A stretch of DNA of 64,000 bases from an uncultured Lachnospiraceae bacterium (GTDB lineage: Bacteria > Bacillota > Clostridia > Lachnospirales > Lachnospiraceae), in the NCBI GenBank assembly GCA_910580015.1, contig CAJTVT010000004.1, positions 33,307 to 97,306 of the forward strand, given 5' to 3'. Position 1 is the first letter of the stretch; the number at the start of each line of letters is the position of its first letter. The notes beneath the pieces were generated by a model. That model was not told the DNA's origin. It did not search any database and saw only the letters and a program-made list of their open reading frames with translations. Made by a program: the position numbers and the translations under genes. This document shows, one piece after another, positions 18,258-28,041 of the stretch.

Positions 18258-18416
18258 GAGCGTGTTTGGAAATGGCGTACTGTGAGATGTATTCCCCGCT
18301 TTGTGGAAGATTTATACCAAAAGAAGGAGACAGAGCAGACTTTGTTGACGAATGTTGGTATCAGTGTGATGCAAAGTGAGGGATGCAGGCAGCAGAATGA
18401 ATTTTCAAACACGCTC
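18258..18416. repeat. MITE-like element with terminal inverted repeats
   Basis: Sixteen-base ends GAGCGTGTTTGGAAAT (18258-18273) and ATTTTCAAACACGCTC (18401-18416) are inverted copies with one mismatch, bounding 159 bp with no credible gene. A 23-base copy of its right end, reversed and with two mismatches, occurs at 29290-29312. No target-site duplication is obvious. The element fills much of the hemW-hrcA gap and leaves the hrcA promoter intact. Confidence 0.55.
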
Positions 18417-18475
18417 TTGGTATCTGAACGGGGATCTTTCAATTATAAAGAAATTATAAAATCGTAAAAATAGTA

Positions 18476-18504
18476 TTGACAAGAAAAAATGATAGTGCTA
18501 TCTT
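18476..18504 (+). promoter_or_regulatory. vegetative promoter of the heat-shock operon
   Basis: A perfect -35 box TTGACA (18476-18481) and a -10 box TATCTT (18499-18504) with 17-base spacing. The CIRCE operator begins 13 bases after the -10 box, so HrcA bound there would block initiation or clearance. Confidence 0.8.
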
Positions 18505-18517
18505 AAGTACATGGATG

Positions 18518-18544
18518 TTAGCACTCTTGAAAGTTGAGTGCTAA
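18518..18544. promoter_or_regulatory. CIRCE operator (HrcA binding site)
   Basis: TTAGCACTC, nine spacer bases, GAGTGCTAA: an exact match to the CIRCE consensus. It lies 33 bases upstream of hrcA, so the operon represses itself until heat or unfolded proteins titrate GroEL and release HrcA. Confidence 0.98.
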
Positions 18545-18577
18545 CAAATCTAAAAGAGAAGGGAATGGAGGATAGTG

Positions 18578-19618
18578 ATGCAGGAGTTGGATGAACGCAA
18601 AACAAGAATATTAGATGCCATTATCCGTAATTATCTGGATACAGGAGAACCTGTAGGATCCAGAACCATTTCCAAGTATTCGGATTTGAATTTAAGTTCT
18701 GCAACCATTCGCAATGAAATGTCGGATTTGGAAGAATTAGGTTATATTTTACAGCCTCACACTTCTGCGGGACGAATTCCTTCGGATAAGGGTTATCGTT
18801 TTTATGTGGATAATCTTATGAAGGAGAAGAATCAGGAAGTCCGTGAAATGAAGGAATTTATGATTGAGCATACGGAGCGAATGGAGCAGGTGCTGAAGCA
18901 GATGGCTAAGGTATTGGCAGAGAATACGAATTATACTGCAATGATTACGGCGCCCTCTTATCACCAGAATAAGGTGAAGTTTTTACAACTTTCTCAGGTG
19001 GATAAGGAACAACTTTTAGCTGTCATTGTGACAGAAGGCAATCTTGTTAAGAATAAGATGATTTCTACCAGGGAAGCATTAGATAATGAAACCTTGCTGA
19101 AGCTGAATATTCTTCTTAACACCAGTCTGAATGGATTATCAGCAGAACAGATTAATCTTGGGACAATTGCCAGACTTAAGGAACAGGCAGGAATTCACAG
19201 TCACATTGTAAGCGACGTGCTGGATGCGTTGGCAGTGGTCTTTTCAGAAGATGAAGAGCTGGAAGTATATACCAGTGGGACCACAAATATCTTGAAATAT
19301 CCAGAATTGAGCGACTCCAGGAAAGCCAGTGAACTGCTGAGTGCTTTCGAGGAGAAAAAACAGTTGGTGTCGCTTGTAAATGAGACTTTGGCAGCGGAGG
19401 AGCAAAATGGGATTCAGGTGTATATTGGCGATGAATCTCCCATCCAGAATATGAAGGATTGCAGTGTGGTGACTGCCACTTACCAATTAGGTGAGGGAAT
19501 GACAGGAACAATTGGAATTATCGGACCAAAGCGGATGGATTATGAAAATGTCATGGATAATCTGAAGACTTTAAAGAGTCAGCTAGATACCGTGTTTCAG
19601 AAAAATAAAGACAAATAA
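18578..19618 (+). CDS. hrcA: heat-inducible transcription repressor HrcA
   Basis: A 346-aa repressor that binds CIRCE. The N-terminal winged helix contains LDAIIRNYLDTGEPVGSRTI and the recognition segment SSATIRNEMSDLEELGY, followed by PHTSAGRIPSDKGYRFYVD. The C-terminal domain ends with GTIGIIGPKRMDYENVM. Two adjacent starts are possible: GTG 18575 is too near the GGAGGA box (2 bases), whereas ATG 18578 is 5 bases away and preferred. First gene of the CIRCE-controlled operon with grpE, dnaK and dnaJ. Confidence 0.97.
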   Translation: MQELDERKTRILDAIIRNYLDTGEPVGSRTISKYSDLNLSSATIRNEMSDLEELGYILQPHTSAGRIPSDKGYRFYVDNLMKEKNQEVREMKEFMIEHTERMEQVLKQMAKVLAENTNYTAMITAPSYHQNKVKFLQLSQVDKEQLLAVIVTEGNLVKNKMISTREALDNETLLKLNILLNTSLNGLSAEQINLGTIARLKEQAGIHSHIVSDVLDALAVVFSEDEELEVYTSGTTNILKYPELSDSRKASELLSAFEEKKQLVSLVNETLAAEEQNGIQVYIGDESPIQNMKDCSVVTATYQLGEGMTGTIGIIGPKRMDYENVMDNLKTLKSQLDTVFQKNKDK

Positions 19619-19651
19619 GAAGAATTAATAAGGACAGAAAGGTGAATTGAT

Positions 19652-20350
19652 ATGGCAGATACACAGAACATGGAAATGGATTTGGAACAGGAGGCGGCAG
19701 ATGCCAAGATGCATCCATCCGGTGAGATGGCACAGGAGGAGAACACCTCTGAGGATGCGGAATTGGAGGAAGATTCCAAAGGGCAGGAAGGCAGCCAGGC
19801 GGAGGAATCCATAGAAGAGGAAGAAGTTCAGGAAGATGAGGGCACCTGCGACTCAGAAGAGGAAGATGCAGTGGCAGAAAAAAAAGGATTTTTCAAGAAA
19901 AAAGAAAAGAAGAACAAACAGGAGGAGAAGATTGCTGAGCTAACAGACCGTTTGCAGAGGCAGATGGCCGAGTTTGATAATTTTCGCAAACGGACAGAGA
20001 AGGAAAAGGCTCAGATGTTTGAGATTGGCGCGAAAAGTGTAATTGAGAAAATGCTTCCTGTTGTAGATAATTTTGAAAGAGGTTTGGCCTCAGTTCCAGA
20101 GGAGCGCAAGGAAGATCCAATTGCACAGGGAATGGATAAAATATATAAACAGCTTATGACGGAGCTGGAAAACCTTGAGGTGAAACCTATAGATGCAGTT
20201 GGGAAAGAATTTAACCCAGATTTTCATAATGCAGTGATGCAGGTGGAAAGTGAAGAATATGAATCTGGCATGGTGGCCCAGGAGCTGCAAAAGGGATATA
20301 TGTACCGAGAAACTGTGGTTCGTCACAGTATGGTATCTGTGGTGCAGTAG
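19652..20350 (+). CDS. grpE: nucleotide exchange factor GrpE
   Basis: A 232-aa DnaK co-chaperone that speeds ADP release. The first 75 residues are extremely acidic and low-complexity (runs of Glu and Asp), a common, poorly conserved extension. A Lys-rich patch and the long coiled-coil helix follow (IAELTDRLQRQMAEFDNFRKR), then the beta-rich head with VEKMLPVVDNFERG-like and GYMYRETVVRHSMVSV motifs. It sits 33 bases after hrcA with AAAGGTGAA upstream. Confidence 0.96.
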   Translation: MADTQNMEMDLEQEAADAKMHPSGEMAQEENTSEDAELEEDSKGQEGSQAEESIEEEEVQEDEGTCDSEEEDAVAEKKGFFKKKEKKNKQEEKIAELTDRLQRQMAEFDNFRKRTEKEKAQMFEIGAKSVIEKMLPVVDNFERGLASVPEERKEDPIAQGMDKIYKQLMTELENLEVKPIDAVGKEFNPDFHNAVMQVESEEYESGMVAQELQKGYMYRETVVRHSMVSVVQ

Positions 20351-20420
20351 GCACCTATAAAGTGATAAGTATTGATATTTTAGTCATATAAATCAGGCAA
20401 AATATAAGGAGGTCTCTATT

Positions 20421-22286
20421 ATGAGCAAAATTATTGGTATTGATTTAGGAACAACGAATAGCTGTGTGGCAGTTATGGAAGGTGGTAAGCCGGTGGTTAT
20501 CGCCAATACAGAAGGAGCAAGAACGACACCCTCTGTGGTAGCGTTTACGAAGAGTGGAGAGCGTCTGGTAGGGGAACCTGCAAAACGTCAGGCAGTTACA
20601 AATGCCGAAAAGACAATTTCTTCTATAAAAAGAGATATGGGTACAGAGCATAAAAGAGCCATTGACAGCAAGAATTACTCTCCCCAGGAAATTTCAGCTA
20701 TGATTTTGCAGAAATTGAAAGCAGATGCAGAGAATTATCTAGGGGAAAAGGTGACAGAGGCAGTTATTACAGTTCCAGCATATTTTAATGATGCTCAGCG
20801 TCAAGCAACCAAGGATGCAGGTAAAATAGCTGGTTTGGATGTAAAACGTATTATCAATGAGCCTACAGCAGCAGCATTGGCTTATGGGCTTGACAATGAA
20901 AAAGAGCAAAAGATCATGGTATACGATTTGGGTGGTGGTACGTTTGACGTTTCCATCATTGAGATTGGCGAAGGTGTCATTGAGGTATTGTCCACATCTG
21001 GTGATAACCGTTTGGGTGGCGATGACTTTGACCAGAAGATTACCGAGTATATGCTGGCTGAGTTCAAGAAAATGGAAGGTGTTGACCTTTCTAACGACAA
21101 GATGGCGCTGCAAAGATTGAAAGAAGCGGCAGAGAAGGCAAAGAAAGAGTTATCTTCCGCGACCACAACCAATATCAACCTGCCATTTATCACAGCAACA
21201 GAAGAGGGTCCCAAGCATTTTGATATGGATTTGACAAGAGCGAAATTTGACGAGTTGACACATGATTTGGTGGAACGTACAGCAGTGCCAGTACAGAATG
21301 CTTTGAAGGATGCAGGACTGAATGCATCTGAGTTAGGCCAGGTGCTTTTGGTGGGCGGCTCCACAAGAGTTCCAGCTGTACAGGAGAAAGTAAAACAATT
21401 AACCGGAAAAGAGCCAAGCAAAACGTTAAATCCAGATGAGTGCGTAGCATTGGGTGCTTCCATTCAGGGCGGCAAGCTTGCAGGAGATGAAGGTGCAGGT
21501 GAAATTCTTCTTCTGGATGTTACACCACTGTCCTTGTCAATTGAAACTATGGGAGGTGTGGCAACTAGATTGATTGAGCGTAACACCACCATCCCCACCA
21601 GAAAAAGTCAGATTTTCTCAACAGCAGCAGATAATCAGACGGCGGTAGATATCAATGTGGTACAGGGAGAGCGTCAGTTTGTAAGAGATAACAAATCCTT
21701 AGGGCAGTTCCGTCTGGACGGAATTCCACCAGCACGTCGTGGTGTTCCTCAGATTGAAGTTACCTTTGACATTGATGCAAACGGTATTGTCAATGTATCA
21801 GCAAAAGATTTGGGAACTGGAAAACAGCAGAATATCACGATCACGGCAGGATCAAATATGTCTGATGAAGATATTGAGAAAGCAGTAAAAGAGGCAGCAC
21901 AGTTTGAGGCACAAGATAAGAAGCGCAAGGACGCTATTGATACCAGAAATGACGCTGATTCCTTTGTATTCCAGACAGAAAAAGCGCTGGAGGAAATTGG
22001 AGACAATATTGATGCCGCAGATAAATCAGCAGTGGAAGCAGATTTGAGCACATTGAAAGCGATGATTGAGGCACATCCCAATGCGGAAGAAATGACAGAC
22101 GATCAGATTGGCGAGATGAAAGCTGCAAAAGAGAAATTGATGGAGAGTGCACAGAAAGTGTTTGCAAAGATGTATGAAAATGCTCAGGCAGCACAGGGCG
22201 CACAGGGTGCAGGTCCTGATATGGGTGCAGGTTCTTACAGCAGTGCAGATGACGATGTGGTAGACGCAGATTATAAGGAAGTATAA
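20421..22286 (+). CDS. dnaK: Hsp70 chaperone DnaK
   Basis: A 621-aa ATP-dependent chaperone. The ATPase domain shows IGIDLGTTNSCVAV, VPAYFNDAQRQATKDAG, and VYDLGGGTFDVSIIE; the linker is EILLLDVTPLSLS; the substrate domain and lid follow, ending with a Gly/Ala/Gln-rich tail and a DDDVVDADYKEV terminus typical of DnaK. An AAGGAGG box precedes the start. Its length is slightly shorter than Escherichia coli DnaK, as usual for Gram-positives lacking a stretch in the ATPase domain. Confidence 0.99.
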   Translation: MSKIIGIDLGTTNSCVAVMEGGKPVVIANTEGARTTPSVVAFTKSGERLVGEPAKRQAVTNAEKTISSIKRDMGTEHKRAIDSKNYSPQEISAMILQKLKADAENYLGEKVTEAVITVPAYFNDAQRQATKDAGKIAGLDVKRIINEPTAAALAYGLDNEKEQKIMVYDLGGGTFDVSIIEIGEGVIEVLSTSGDNRLGGDDFDQKITEYMLAEFKKMEGVDLSNDKMALQRLKEAAEKAKKELSSATTTNINLPFITATEEGPKHFDMDLTRAKFDELTHDLVERTAVPVQNALKDAGLNASELGQVLLVGGSTRVPAVQEKVKQLTGKEPSKTLNPDECVALGASIQGGKLAGDEGAGEILLLDVTPLSLSIETMGGVATRLIERNTTIPTRKSQIFSTAADNQTAVDINVVQGERQFVRDNKSLGQFRLDGIPPARRGVPQIEVTFDIDANGIVNVSAKDLGTGKQQNITITAGSNMSDEDIEKAVKEAAQFEAQDKKRKDAIDTRNDADSFVFQTEKALEEIGDNIDAADKSAVEADLSTLKAMIEAHPNAEEMTDDQIGEMKAAKEKLMESAQKVFAKMYENAQAAQGAQGAGPDMGAGSYSSADDDVVDADYKEV

Positions 22287-22290
22287 TCAT

Positions 22291-23481
22291 ATGGCAGAAC
22301 AGAAGAGAGATTACTATGAAGTCCTGGGAATTGACAGAAATGCAGACGATGCAACCATTAAGAAAGCGTATCGTCAGCTTGCCAAGAAATATCATCCTGA
22401 TACGAACCCAGGGGATGCAGAAGCGGAGAAAAAATTCAAAGAGGCTTCCGAGGCGTATTCCGTATTAAGTGATCCGGACAAAAAGCGTCAGTATGACCAG
22501 TTTGGCCATGCAGCCTTTGAAGGCGGCATGGGTGGCGGAGGCGGTTTTGATTTCTCTGGTATGGATATGGGGGACATTTTTGGAGATATTTTTGGAGATC
22601 TCTTTGGAGGAGGAAGAAGACGTTCCTCCTCCAACAATGGCCCAATGAAAGGAGCAAATCTGCGAGCGGCTGTCCGCATTTCTTTTGAGGAGGCGGCATT
22701 TGGCTGTGAGAAGGAAATTGAGATCACCTTGAAGGATGAGTGTACTACCTGCCATACGACAGGGGCAAAGCCAGGGACCAGTCCAGAAACTTGTACGAAG
22801 TGCGGTGGGAAAGGAAAGGTAGTCTATACACAGCAGTCTTTTCTTGGCATGGTACAGAATGTCCAGACTTGTCCAGATTGTCGGGGAACTGGTAAAATTA
22901 TTAAAGATAAGTGTCCAGACTGCCATGGAACTGGGTATATTTCAAAACGTAGGAAGATCAAAGTAACGATTCCAGCAGGAATAGATAATGGGCAAAGTGT
23001 TCGGATCCGGGAAAAAGGAGAGCCAGGCACCAATGGAGGACCAAGAGGCGATCTGCTGGTGGAGGTAAATGTTAGCAGACATCCAATTTTCCAGAGGCAG
23101 GATATGAATATTTATTCCACAGCGCCAATTTCCTTTGCACAGGCGGCATTAGGGGGCGAGGTGCGCATTAGTACCATTGATGGAGATATTTTATACGATG
23201 TGAAACCGGGAACACAGACAGATACCAGAATTCGTTTGAAGAATAAAGGGATTCCTTCCCTTAGAAATTCTTCTGTCCGGGGAGATCATTATGTAACTCT
23301 GGTAGTTCAGGTGCCCACCAGTCTAAATGAGGAGGCGAAGGAAGCATTACGAAGATTTGACGAGGTAAGCGGCCAGTCGCTGAAAAAGCAAAATGGAGCT
23401 GCTGGTACAGAAAAACATACAAAGAAAAAAGGATTTATGGATAAGCTTAAGGAGACTTTTGAAGATCGCGATTCCAATTGA
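22291..23481 (+). CDS. dnaJ: Hsp40 co-chaperone DnaJ
   Basis: A 396-aa type I DnaJ. It has the J domain with HPD in AKKYHPDTNP, a Gly/Phe-rich linker (about residues 70-115), four zinc-finger repeats (CTTCHTTGAK, CTKCGGKG, CPDCRGTG, CPDCHGTG), and the C-terminal substrate domain with GDLLVEV. The first repeat departs from CxxCxGxG in its last positions (TTGAK) but its cysteines are intact. It begins 4 bases after dnaK and is followed by a strong terminator. Confidence 0.98.
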   Translation: MAEQKRDYYEVLGIDRNADDATIKKAYRQLAKKYHPDTNPGDAEAEKKFKEASEAYSVLSDPDKKRQYDQFGHAAFEGGMGGGGGFDFSGMDMGDIFGDIFGDLFGGGRRRSSSNNGPMKGANLRAAVRISFEEAAFGCEKEIEITLKDECTTCHTTGAKPGTSPETCTKCGGKGKVVYTQQSFLGMVQNVQTCPDCRGTGKIIKDKCPDCHGTGYISKRRKIKVTIPAGIDNGQSVRIREKGEPGTNGGPRGDLLVEVNVSRHPIFQRQDMNIYSTAPISFAQAALGGEVRISTIDGDILYDVKPGTQTDTRIRLKNKGIPSLRNSSVRGDHYVTLVVQVPTSLNEEAKEALRRFDEVSGQSLKKQNGAAGTEKHTKKKGFMDKLKETFEDRDSN

Positions 23482-23488
23482 TCATAAG

Positions 23489-23526
23489 CCGGAAACTGTT
23501 GAAAGATGCAGTTTCCGGTTTTTTTT
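23489..23526 (+). terminator. rho-independent terminator of the hrcA-dnaJ operon
   Basis: A perfect 10-bp stem (CCGGAAACTG / CAGTTTCCGG) with a 10-base loop, followed by eight T residues, 8 bases after the dnaJ stop. Confidence 0.97.
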
Positions 23527-23571
23527 CGATATGAGAGAGCTTGAATGGTAAGAAAGTTGTATGATTCTTTC

Positions 23572-23600
23572 TTGTAAATCCGTTTGCCATATTATATAAT
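23572..23600 (+). promoter_or_regulatory. promoter of the transglutaminase-like surface protein gene
   Basis: TTGTAA (23572-23577), 17-base spacer, and a perfect TATAAT (23595-23600), 43 bases before the ATG. An AAGGAGG box follows just ahead of the start. Confidence 0.78.
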
Positions 23601-23643
23601 AAGAGAAAGTACAAGATTGAAAAAGGATACAAGGAGGTAGGAT

Positions 23644-26600
23644 ATGAGGAAGAGAGTTGTATTGCCAATCCTGCTGATGCTGTTTTTGTCGTTGGGTATC
23701 ATACAGACTCAGGCACAGGCAGGCATTATTCAGGAGGAATACGTGAGGATGACGGAGGAAAACCGTTATCAGGGAGAGTATTTTAAGAAGCCACAGGTGC
23801 GCTATCCGACGGCACAGTCCAGAGGATATTATGTAGAGCGTACAGCGATTTCAGCAGAGCAGTATCTTGTGAATGCGTTCATGAAGATGGAGACAGAGAT
23901 TGACGTTTCTGCGTATGATTTTACATCCGAAGAATTTAATACGTTTTTAAATCAGGTTGTAAATAACAATGCAGAGTTGTTCTTTGTAAATATCAGTGGG
24001 ATGCAATGGTGGACAAGCGGAGATAAGGTGAGCCGCCTTGAGGCTACATATGTTGGCACAGCAGCAGAGATTGCACAGCAGCAGGAAGATTTTGAAGATG
24101 CGGTGAATAAAGCTCTGGAACGGGTGGACGGCTCTATGAGCGAGGTGGAAAAAGCCTTGGTGATACATGATTACCTGATACAGCTCTGTGAGTACGATCT
24201 GGAGCGGCTTAACGCTGGCAGTCTTCCAGCTATTTCTCATACAGCCTATGGTGCCCTGGTAAATAAGATTGCTGTGTGTGACGGATATGCCAAGGCTTTT
24301 GCCCATATTATGGACAAAAAACTGGGAATTTCCTGTGAATTGGTGAGCAGCGATAAGATGAACCATGCCTGGAATATCATTGAAATTGGTGGAAAATGGT
24401 ATCATGTGGACGTGACCTGGGACGATCCTACTTGGGATTGTATCGGAAGGACAGTACATACATATTTCTTGCTCAGCGATGATCAGATAAAGGTTGCAGG
24501 AACAGGGAAGAAACACGAAGCATGGGTTACAACAAGAACAGCAGATTCAGATCTTTATGATGATGCTTTTTGGGCAGATATAAGCTCTGCATTCTGTTAC
24601 TATCAGGGAGAATGGTATTATGCACAGAAGAACAGCAGCATGACACTCAATAAAAGAAGTGATCTGTTGACTGGGGAAGAGGAGACCGTATATACATCCA
24701 CAGATATCTGGGGAGGCTGGCAAGGCTGCTTTACGTATTTATCTCAGGCAAATGGACAGATCTATTTGAATACGGGCACGGCTATCCATCGCCTCAATGC
24801 AGATGGAACGGTTGTCGAAGTGTATGCACCACAAATACCTGAGAACCAGAAAATTTTTGGGTTTACCATAAGAGGCAAAAATCTGTGTTATGCGCTTCAG
24901 ACTACGCCAAATTTAACCGAAAAACAGGTGGTACAGACTCATGAGCTTCAGGAGCTGGAAGTACCTGAAATCGAAGGAATCGAGGCAGAAGACATGCTGG
25001 TTCCCTATGATGGACAAGCCCATCAGATCACAGTTACGGGAACAGTGGAAGGGGATGTGATAAAATTTGCAGGGGAGGACGGAACATATGGCCCAAATCA
25101 GCCTAAAATGATAAATGTGGGAGAATACCAAGTGTTTTATCAGGTAGAACGGACAGGCCATCAGACCTTCCGCGGAGTTGCGAAGGTTACCATCCAAAAG
25201 ACAACGCCTCCATATAAGAAACCTGCTGATTTGACAGGGGTCAGCGGACAAGAGTTGGGTACCGTGGAATTGCCAGAAGGGTTTGCATGGCAGTCACCCA
25301 CACTTAAGATGCGTGAAACAGGCAAACAGAAATTCCTGGCAACGTATACGCCCAATGATCTTGACAATTATGAGATTGTGACAGAGATCGAGTTGGAAGT
25401 TACCGTAAGGTGTGAACAACATGATTATCAGACAGTCGTGAACAAACAGCCGACAGCCACAGAGCCTGGGGAAATGACGCTTACCTGTGTGATTTGTGGG
25501 TTTAGCAAGACAGAGGTTATCCCAGCAGGCCAGCAAGTGCTCACAGGCATTGATGCGAATGATGTGGTATGCATTTATGATGGTCAACCACATGGAATCA
25601 TCGTTACAGGAACCAGCGAAGGAGATGTAGTGACCTATGCTGCCACGGAGGATGGAGAATATCAGGAAGAACAGCCGAGTATGGTGAATGCTGGACGTTA
25701 TACGGTATGGTATCAGGTAGAACGGGAAGGTTTCAAAACCTTGAAAGCCAGCGCAAAGGTACTGATTCAAAAGGCAGAGACTTCATATACCAAGCCAGGC
25801 AATTTGACAGGAATCAGCGGACAAGAGCTGAGTACCGTGGAATTGCCAGAAGGATTTGCATGGCAGTCACCCACACTTAAGATGCGTGAAACAGGCAAAC
25901 AGAAATTCCTGGCAGACTATACCCCAGAAGATTCTGTGAATTATGAAAGTGTGAAAGGAATTGAGTTGGAGGTAACCGTAAGCTGCCCAGAACATGACTA
26001 TGAGACTGTGATAACCAAACAGCCGACGCCCACAGAGGATGGAGAGAAGACACATACCTGCAAGTTGTGTGGACATATTGAGAAAGAGATTATCCCAGCA
26101 GGTCTGCCACTCCTGGAAGGGATCGGAGCGGGAGAAACAGAGTTTACATACAATGGCCAAGAGAAGAAAATTACACTGACAGGAACCGAAGCAGATGATG
26201 TGGTAACTTATGCGGAAGAGGAAGATGGAGAATATCAGGAAGAACAGCCAGTTTTGGTGAATACCGGAGAATACCAAGTATGGGTACAGATAGAACGGCC
26301 AGGTTTTCGCCCGCTGCGTCTAAAAGTAGATGTGGTAATCCATAAGGGAACGCCAGAGTATGATACGCCACAGAATCTGGCAGGAACCAGCGGAATGACG
26401 CTGGGAGAAATTGAACTTCCAGAAGGATTTATGTGGCAGACTCCAGAAAATACCAAGTTGCGTGAGGAAGGAACACAGACGTTCCAGGTAAAATATGTGC
26501 CACAGGATCAGAATAATTATGAGAATGTGGAGAATATTCCTGTGAATGTAGAGGTAACCTGTCCTGGACATGATTACGAATCAGAGATCACGAAGGAACC

Positions 26601-28041
26601 AACAGAGACAGAAGATGGAATCCTTACGTATACCTGTAAGATTTGTGGAAATACCTATGAAGAGACGTTTGTTCAGCAGCAGATTACAGGTATCTCTGCA
26701 AAGGATGTGGAAGTTACCTATAATGGACAGAAGCATGAAATTACAGTAAATGGAACTTTGCCTGGGGATGTGGTAAGCTATGCCACGAGGGAAGATGGAG
26801 AATATCAGGAAAATCAGCCAGAAATGATTAATGCCGGAGTATACCAGGTATGGTATCAGGTACAACGGAAGGGACATAAGACACTCCACAGAGAGGCTCA
26901 GGTGGTGATTCATAAAGCAACCCCCACTTATACTGCACCCACAGAGGTTACAAGATTTGTGAGAGGAACCTTAGGAGACATGCCTTTGCCCCCACATTTT
27001 GAGTGGCAGGATGATCCAGGTACGAAATTGACTCAGTTGGGGCAGTATACATTCCGTATACAATATGTTCCAGAGGATAGTGTTAATTATAAGATCGTAC
27101 AGAATATTCTGGTGAAGGTCAATGTAATCTGTTCTGGGCACTATTATGAGCAGGAGGTGACAAAGGAGCCTACAGAGGAAGAGGACGGAGAAATTACGTA
27201 TACCTGTACCATGTGCGGGGATAGTTATACCGTGCCAATCAAATTAAATCTTCCACAGATCGAAGGACTTTATGCAGATAATTTGAATGTTATGTTTGAT
27301 GGAACAGCACATAAAATTATTGTGCAGGGACTTCAAAATGGAGATTCCATTCAGTATGCTGGGGAAGATGGGATTTATCGGGATGAACAGCCCGTATTGG
27401 TAAATGCTGGAATGTATCAGGTATGGTATCGTGTAAAGCGTGAAGGGTTCCATACATTCTATGGAAAAGTCTATGTGGAGATTGCCAGAGCAGTTCCAAG
27501 GTATACCGTTCCAAAAGGACTTAAGGGGATCAGTGGAACGACATTAAGCACAATTGCACTGCCAGCCAATTTTGTATGGCAGGAGGACACCGCACAGAAG
27601 CTGTATCAGGAGGGAACACATATTTTCCATGTCAGCTATGTGCCAAAAGATACATTAAATTATCAGACAATCACAGATATTGTAGTGGAAGTGGAGGTAA
27701 GTTGTCCAGGACACCGGTATCAGTCTGAGATCGTAGTACAGCCTACCGAGACACAGAAAGGACTGAAAGTTCATACTTGTATGTTGTGTGGAGAGACGTA
27801 TGAAGAGGAACTTCCTATGTTGGTTCCTGTTAAGCCTGCGGCTGTATCTGGTCTTAAGGTAAAGAAACAGACATCAAACGCTCTGACGTTTTCATGGAAG
27901 AAAGTAGATGGAGTGAAATATCGATTGATTCTTTACAAGGGCAATAAAAAAGTGTCTGCAAAATATATTTCAGGCAACAGTTACAAATTTACCAAATTGG
28001 TTGGAGCATCGGATTATAAGCTGCGGGTTACCTTATCGTGA
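23644..28041 (+). CDS. secreted transglutaminase-like protein with five tandem modules, end frameshifted
   Basis: A 1465-aa exported protein. A signal peptide covers about residues 1-26 (cleavage near AQA-GI). Residues about 150-265 form a transglutaminase/cysteine-protease-like core with the triad C212 (KIAVCDGYA), H241 (MNHAWN) and D256 (VDVTWDDP). A beta-rich spacer follows, then five modules of about 190 residues starting near 24976, 25546, 26120, 26688 and 27265. Each module joins an Ig-like part (YNGQxHxITVxGT, EDGEYQEEQP, VWYQVER), a second part (TLGEIELPEGFxWQ, YVPEDxxNYE) and a short Cys pair segment (GHDYE, TYTCKICG). The end is a fibronectin-III-like domain, interrupted near 28025-28040 where the frame ends; the rest lies in the next frame. 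No LPxTG motif is visible. Substrate and attachment are unknown; a surface or matrix role is inferred. Confidence 0.8.
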   Translation: MRKRVVLPILLMLFLSLGIIQTQAQAGIIQEEYVRMTEENRYQGEYFKKPQVRYPTAQSRGYYVERTAISAEQYLVNAFMKMETEIDVSAYDFTSEEFNTFLNQVVNNNAELFFVNISGMQWWTSGDKVSRLEATYVGTAAEIAQQQEDFEDAVNKALERVDGSMSEVEKALVIHDYLIQLCEYDLERLNAGSLPAISHTAYGALVNKIAVCDGYAKAFAHIMDKKLGISCELVSSDKMNHAWNIIEIGGKWYHVDVTWDDPTWDCIGRTVHTYFLLSDDQIKVAGTGKKHEAWVTTRTADSDLYDDAFWADISSAFCYYQGEWYYAQKNSSMTLNKRSDLLTGEEETVYTSTDIWGGWQGCFTYLSQANGQIYLNTGTAIHRLNADGTVVEVYAPQIPENQKIFGFTIRGKNLCYALQTTPNLTEKQVVQTHELQELEVPEIEGIEAEDMLVPYDGQAHQITVTGTVEGDVIKFAGEDGTYGPNQPKMINVGEYQVFYQVERTGHQTFRGVAKVTIQKTTPPYKKPADLTGVSGQELGTVELPEGFAWQSPTLKMRETGKQKFLATYTPNDLDNYEIVTEIELEVTVRCEQHDYQTVVNKQPTATEPGEMTLTCVICGFSKTEVIPAGQQVLTGIDANDVVCIYDGQPHGIIVTGTSEGDVVTYAATEDGEYQEEQPSMVNAGRYTVWYQVEREGFKTLKASAKVLIQKAETSYTKPGNLTGISGQELSTVELPEGFAWQSPTLKMRETGKQKFLADYTPEDSVNYESVKGIELEVTVSCPEHDYETVITKQPTPTEDGEKTHTCKLCGHIEKEIIPAGLPLLEGIGAGETEFTYNGQEKKITLTGTEADDVVTYAEEEDGEYQEEQPVLVNTGEYQVWVQIERPGFRPLRLKVDVVIHKGTPEYDTPQNLAGTSGMTLGEIELPEGFMWQTPENTKLREEGTQTFQVKYVPQDQNNYENVENIPVNVEVTCPGHDYESEITKEPTETEDGILTYTCKICGNTYEETFVQQQITGISAKDVEVTYNGQKHEITVNGTLPGDVVSYATREDGEYQENQPEMINAGVYQVWYQVQRKGHKTLHREAQVVIHKATPTYTAPTEVTRFVRGTLGDMPLPPHFEWQDDPGTKLTQLGQYTFRIQYVPEDSVNYKIVQNILVKVNVICSGHYYEQEVTKEPTEEEDGEITYTCTMCGDSYTVPIKLNLPQIEGLYADNLNVMFDGTAHKIIVQGLQNGDSIQYAGEDGIYRDEQPVLVNAGMYQVWYRVKREGFHTFYGKVYVEIARAVPRYTVPKGLKGISGTTLSTIALPANFVWQEDTAQKLYQEGTHIFHVSYVPKDTLNYQTITDIVVEVEVSCPGHRYQSEIVVQPTETQKGLKVHTCMLCGETYEEELPMLVPVKPAAVSGLKVKKQTSNALTFSWKKVDGVKYRLILYKGNKKVSAKYISGNSYKFTKLVGASDYKLRVTLS
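24976..27840 (+). repeat. five tandem ~570-bp coding modules
   Basis: Five in-frame copies begin near 24976, 25546, 26120, 26688 and 27265. They differ markedly from each other except for a 101-bp stretch in modules 1 and 2 (25241-25341 and 25814-25914), which differs at only three bases, a sign of recent gene conversion or duplication. Confidence 0.8.

Noticed and set aside
18234..18467. 77-codon open frame between hemW and hrcA
   Set aside because: It runs across the inverted-repeat element and into the operon promoter and resembles no protein.
20882..21463. Long open frame (193 codons) antisense to dnaK
   Set aside because: Antisense frames over dnaK are a known by-product of its codon bias; no ribosome binding site or homology pattern supports it.
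24976..27840. CRISPR-like periodic repeats
   Set aside because: The periodicity is about 570 bp, in frame, and encodes protein modules; there are no short identical repeats with spacers.
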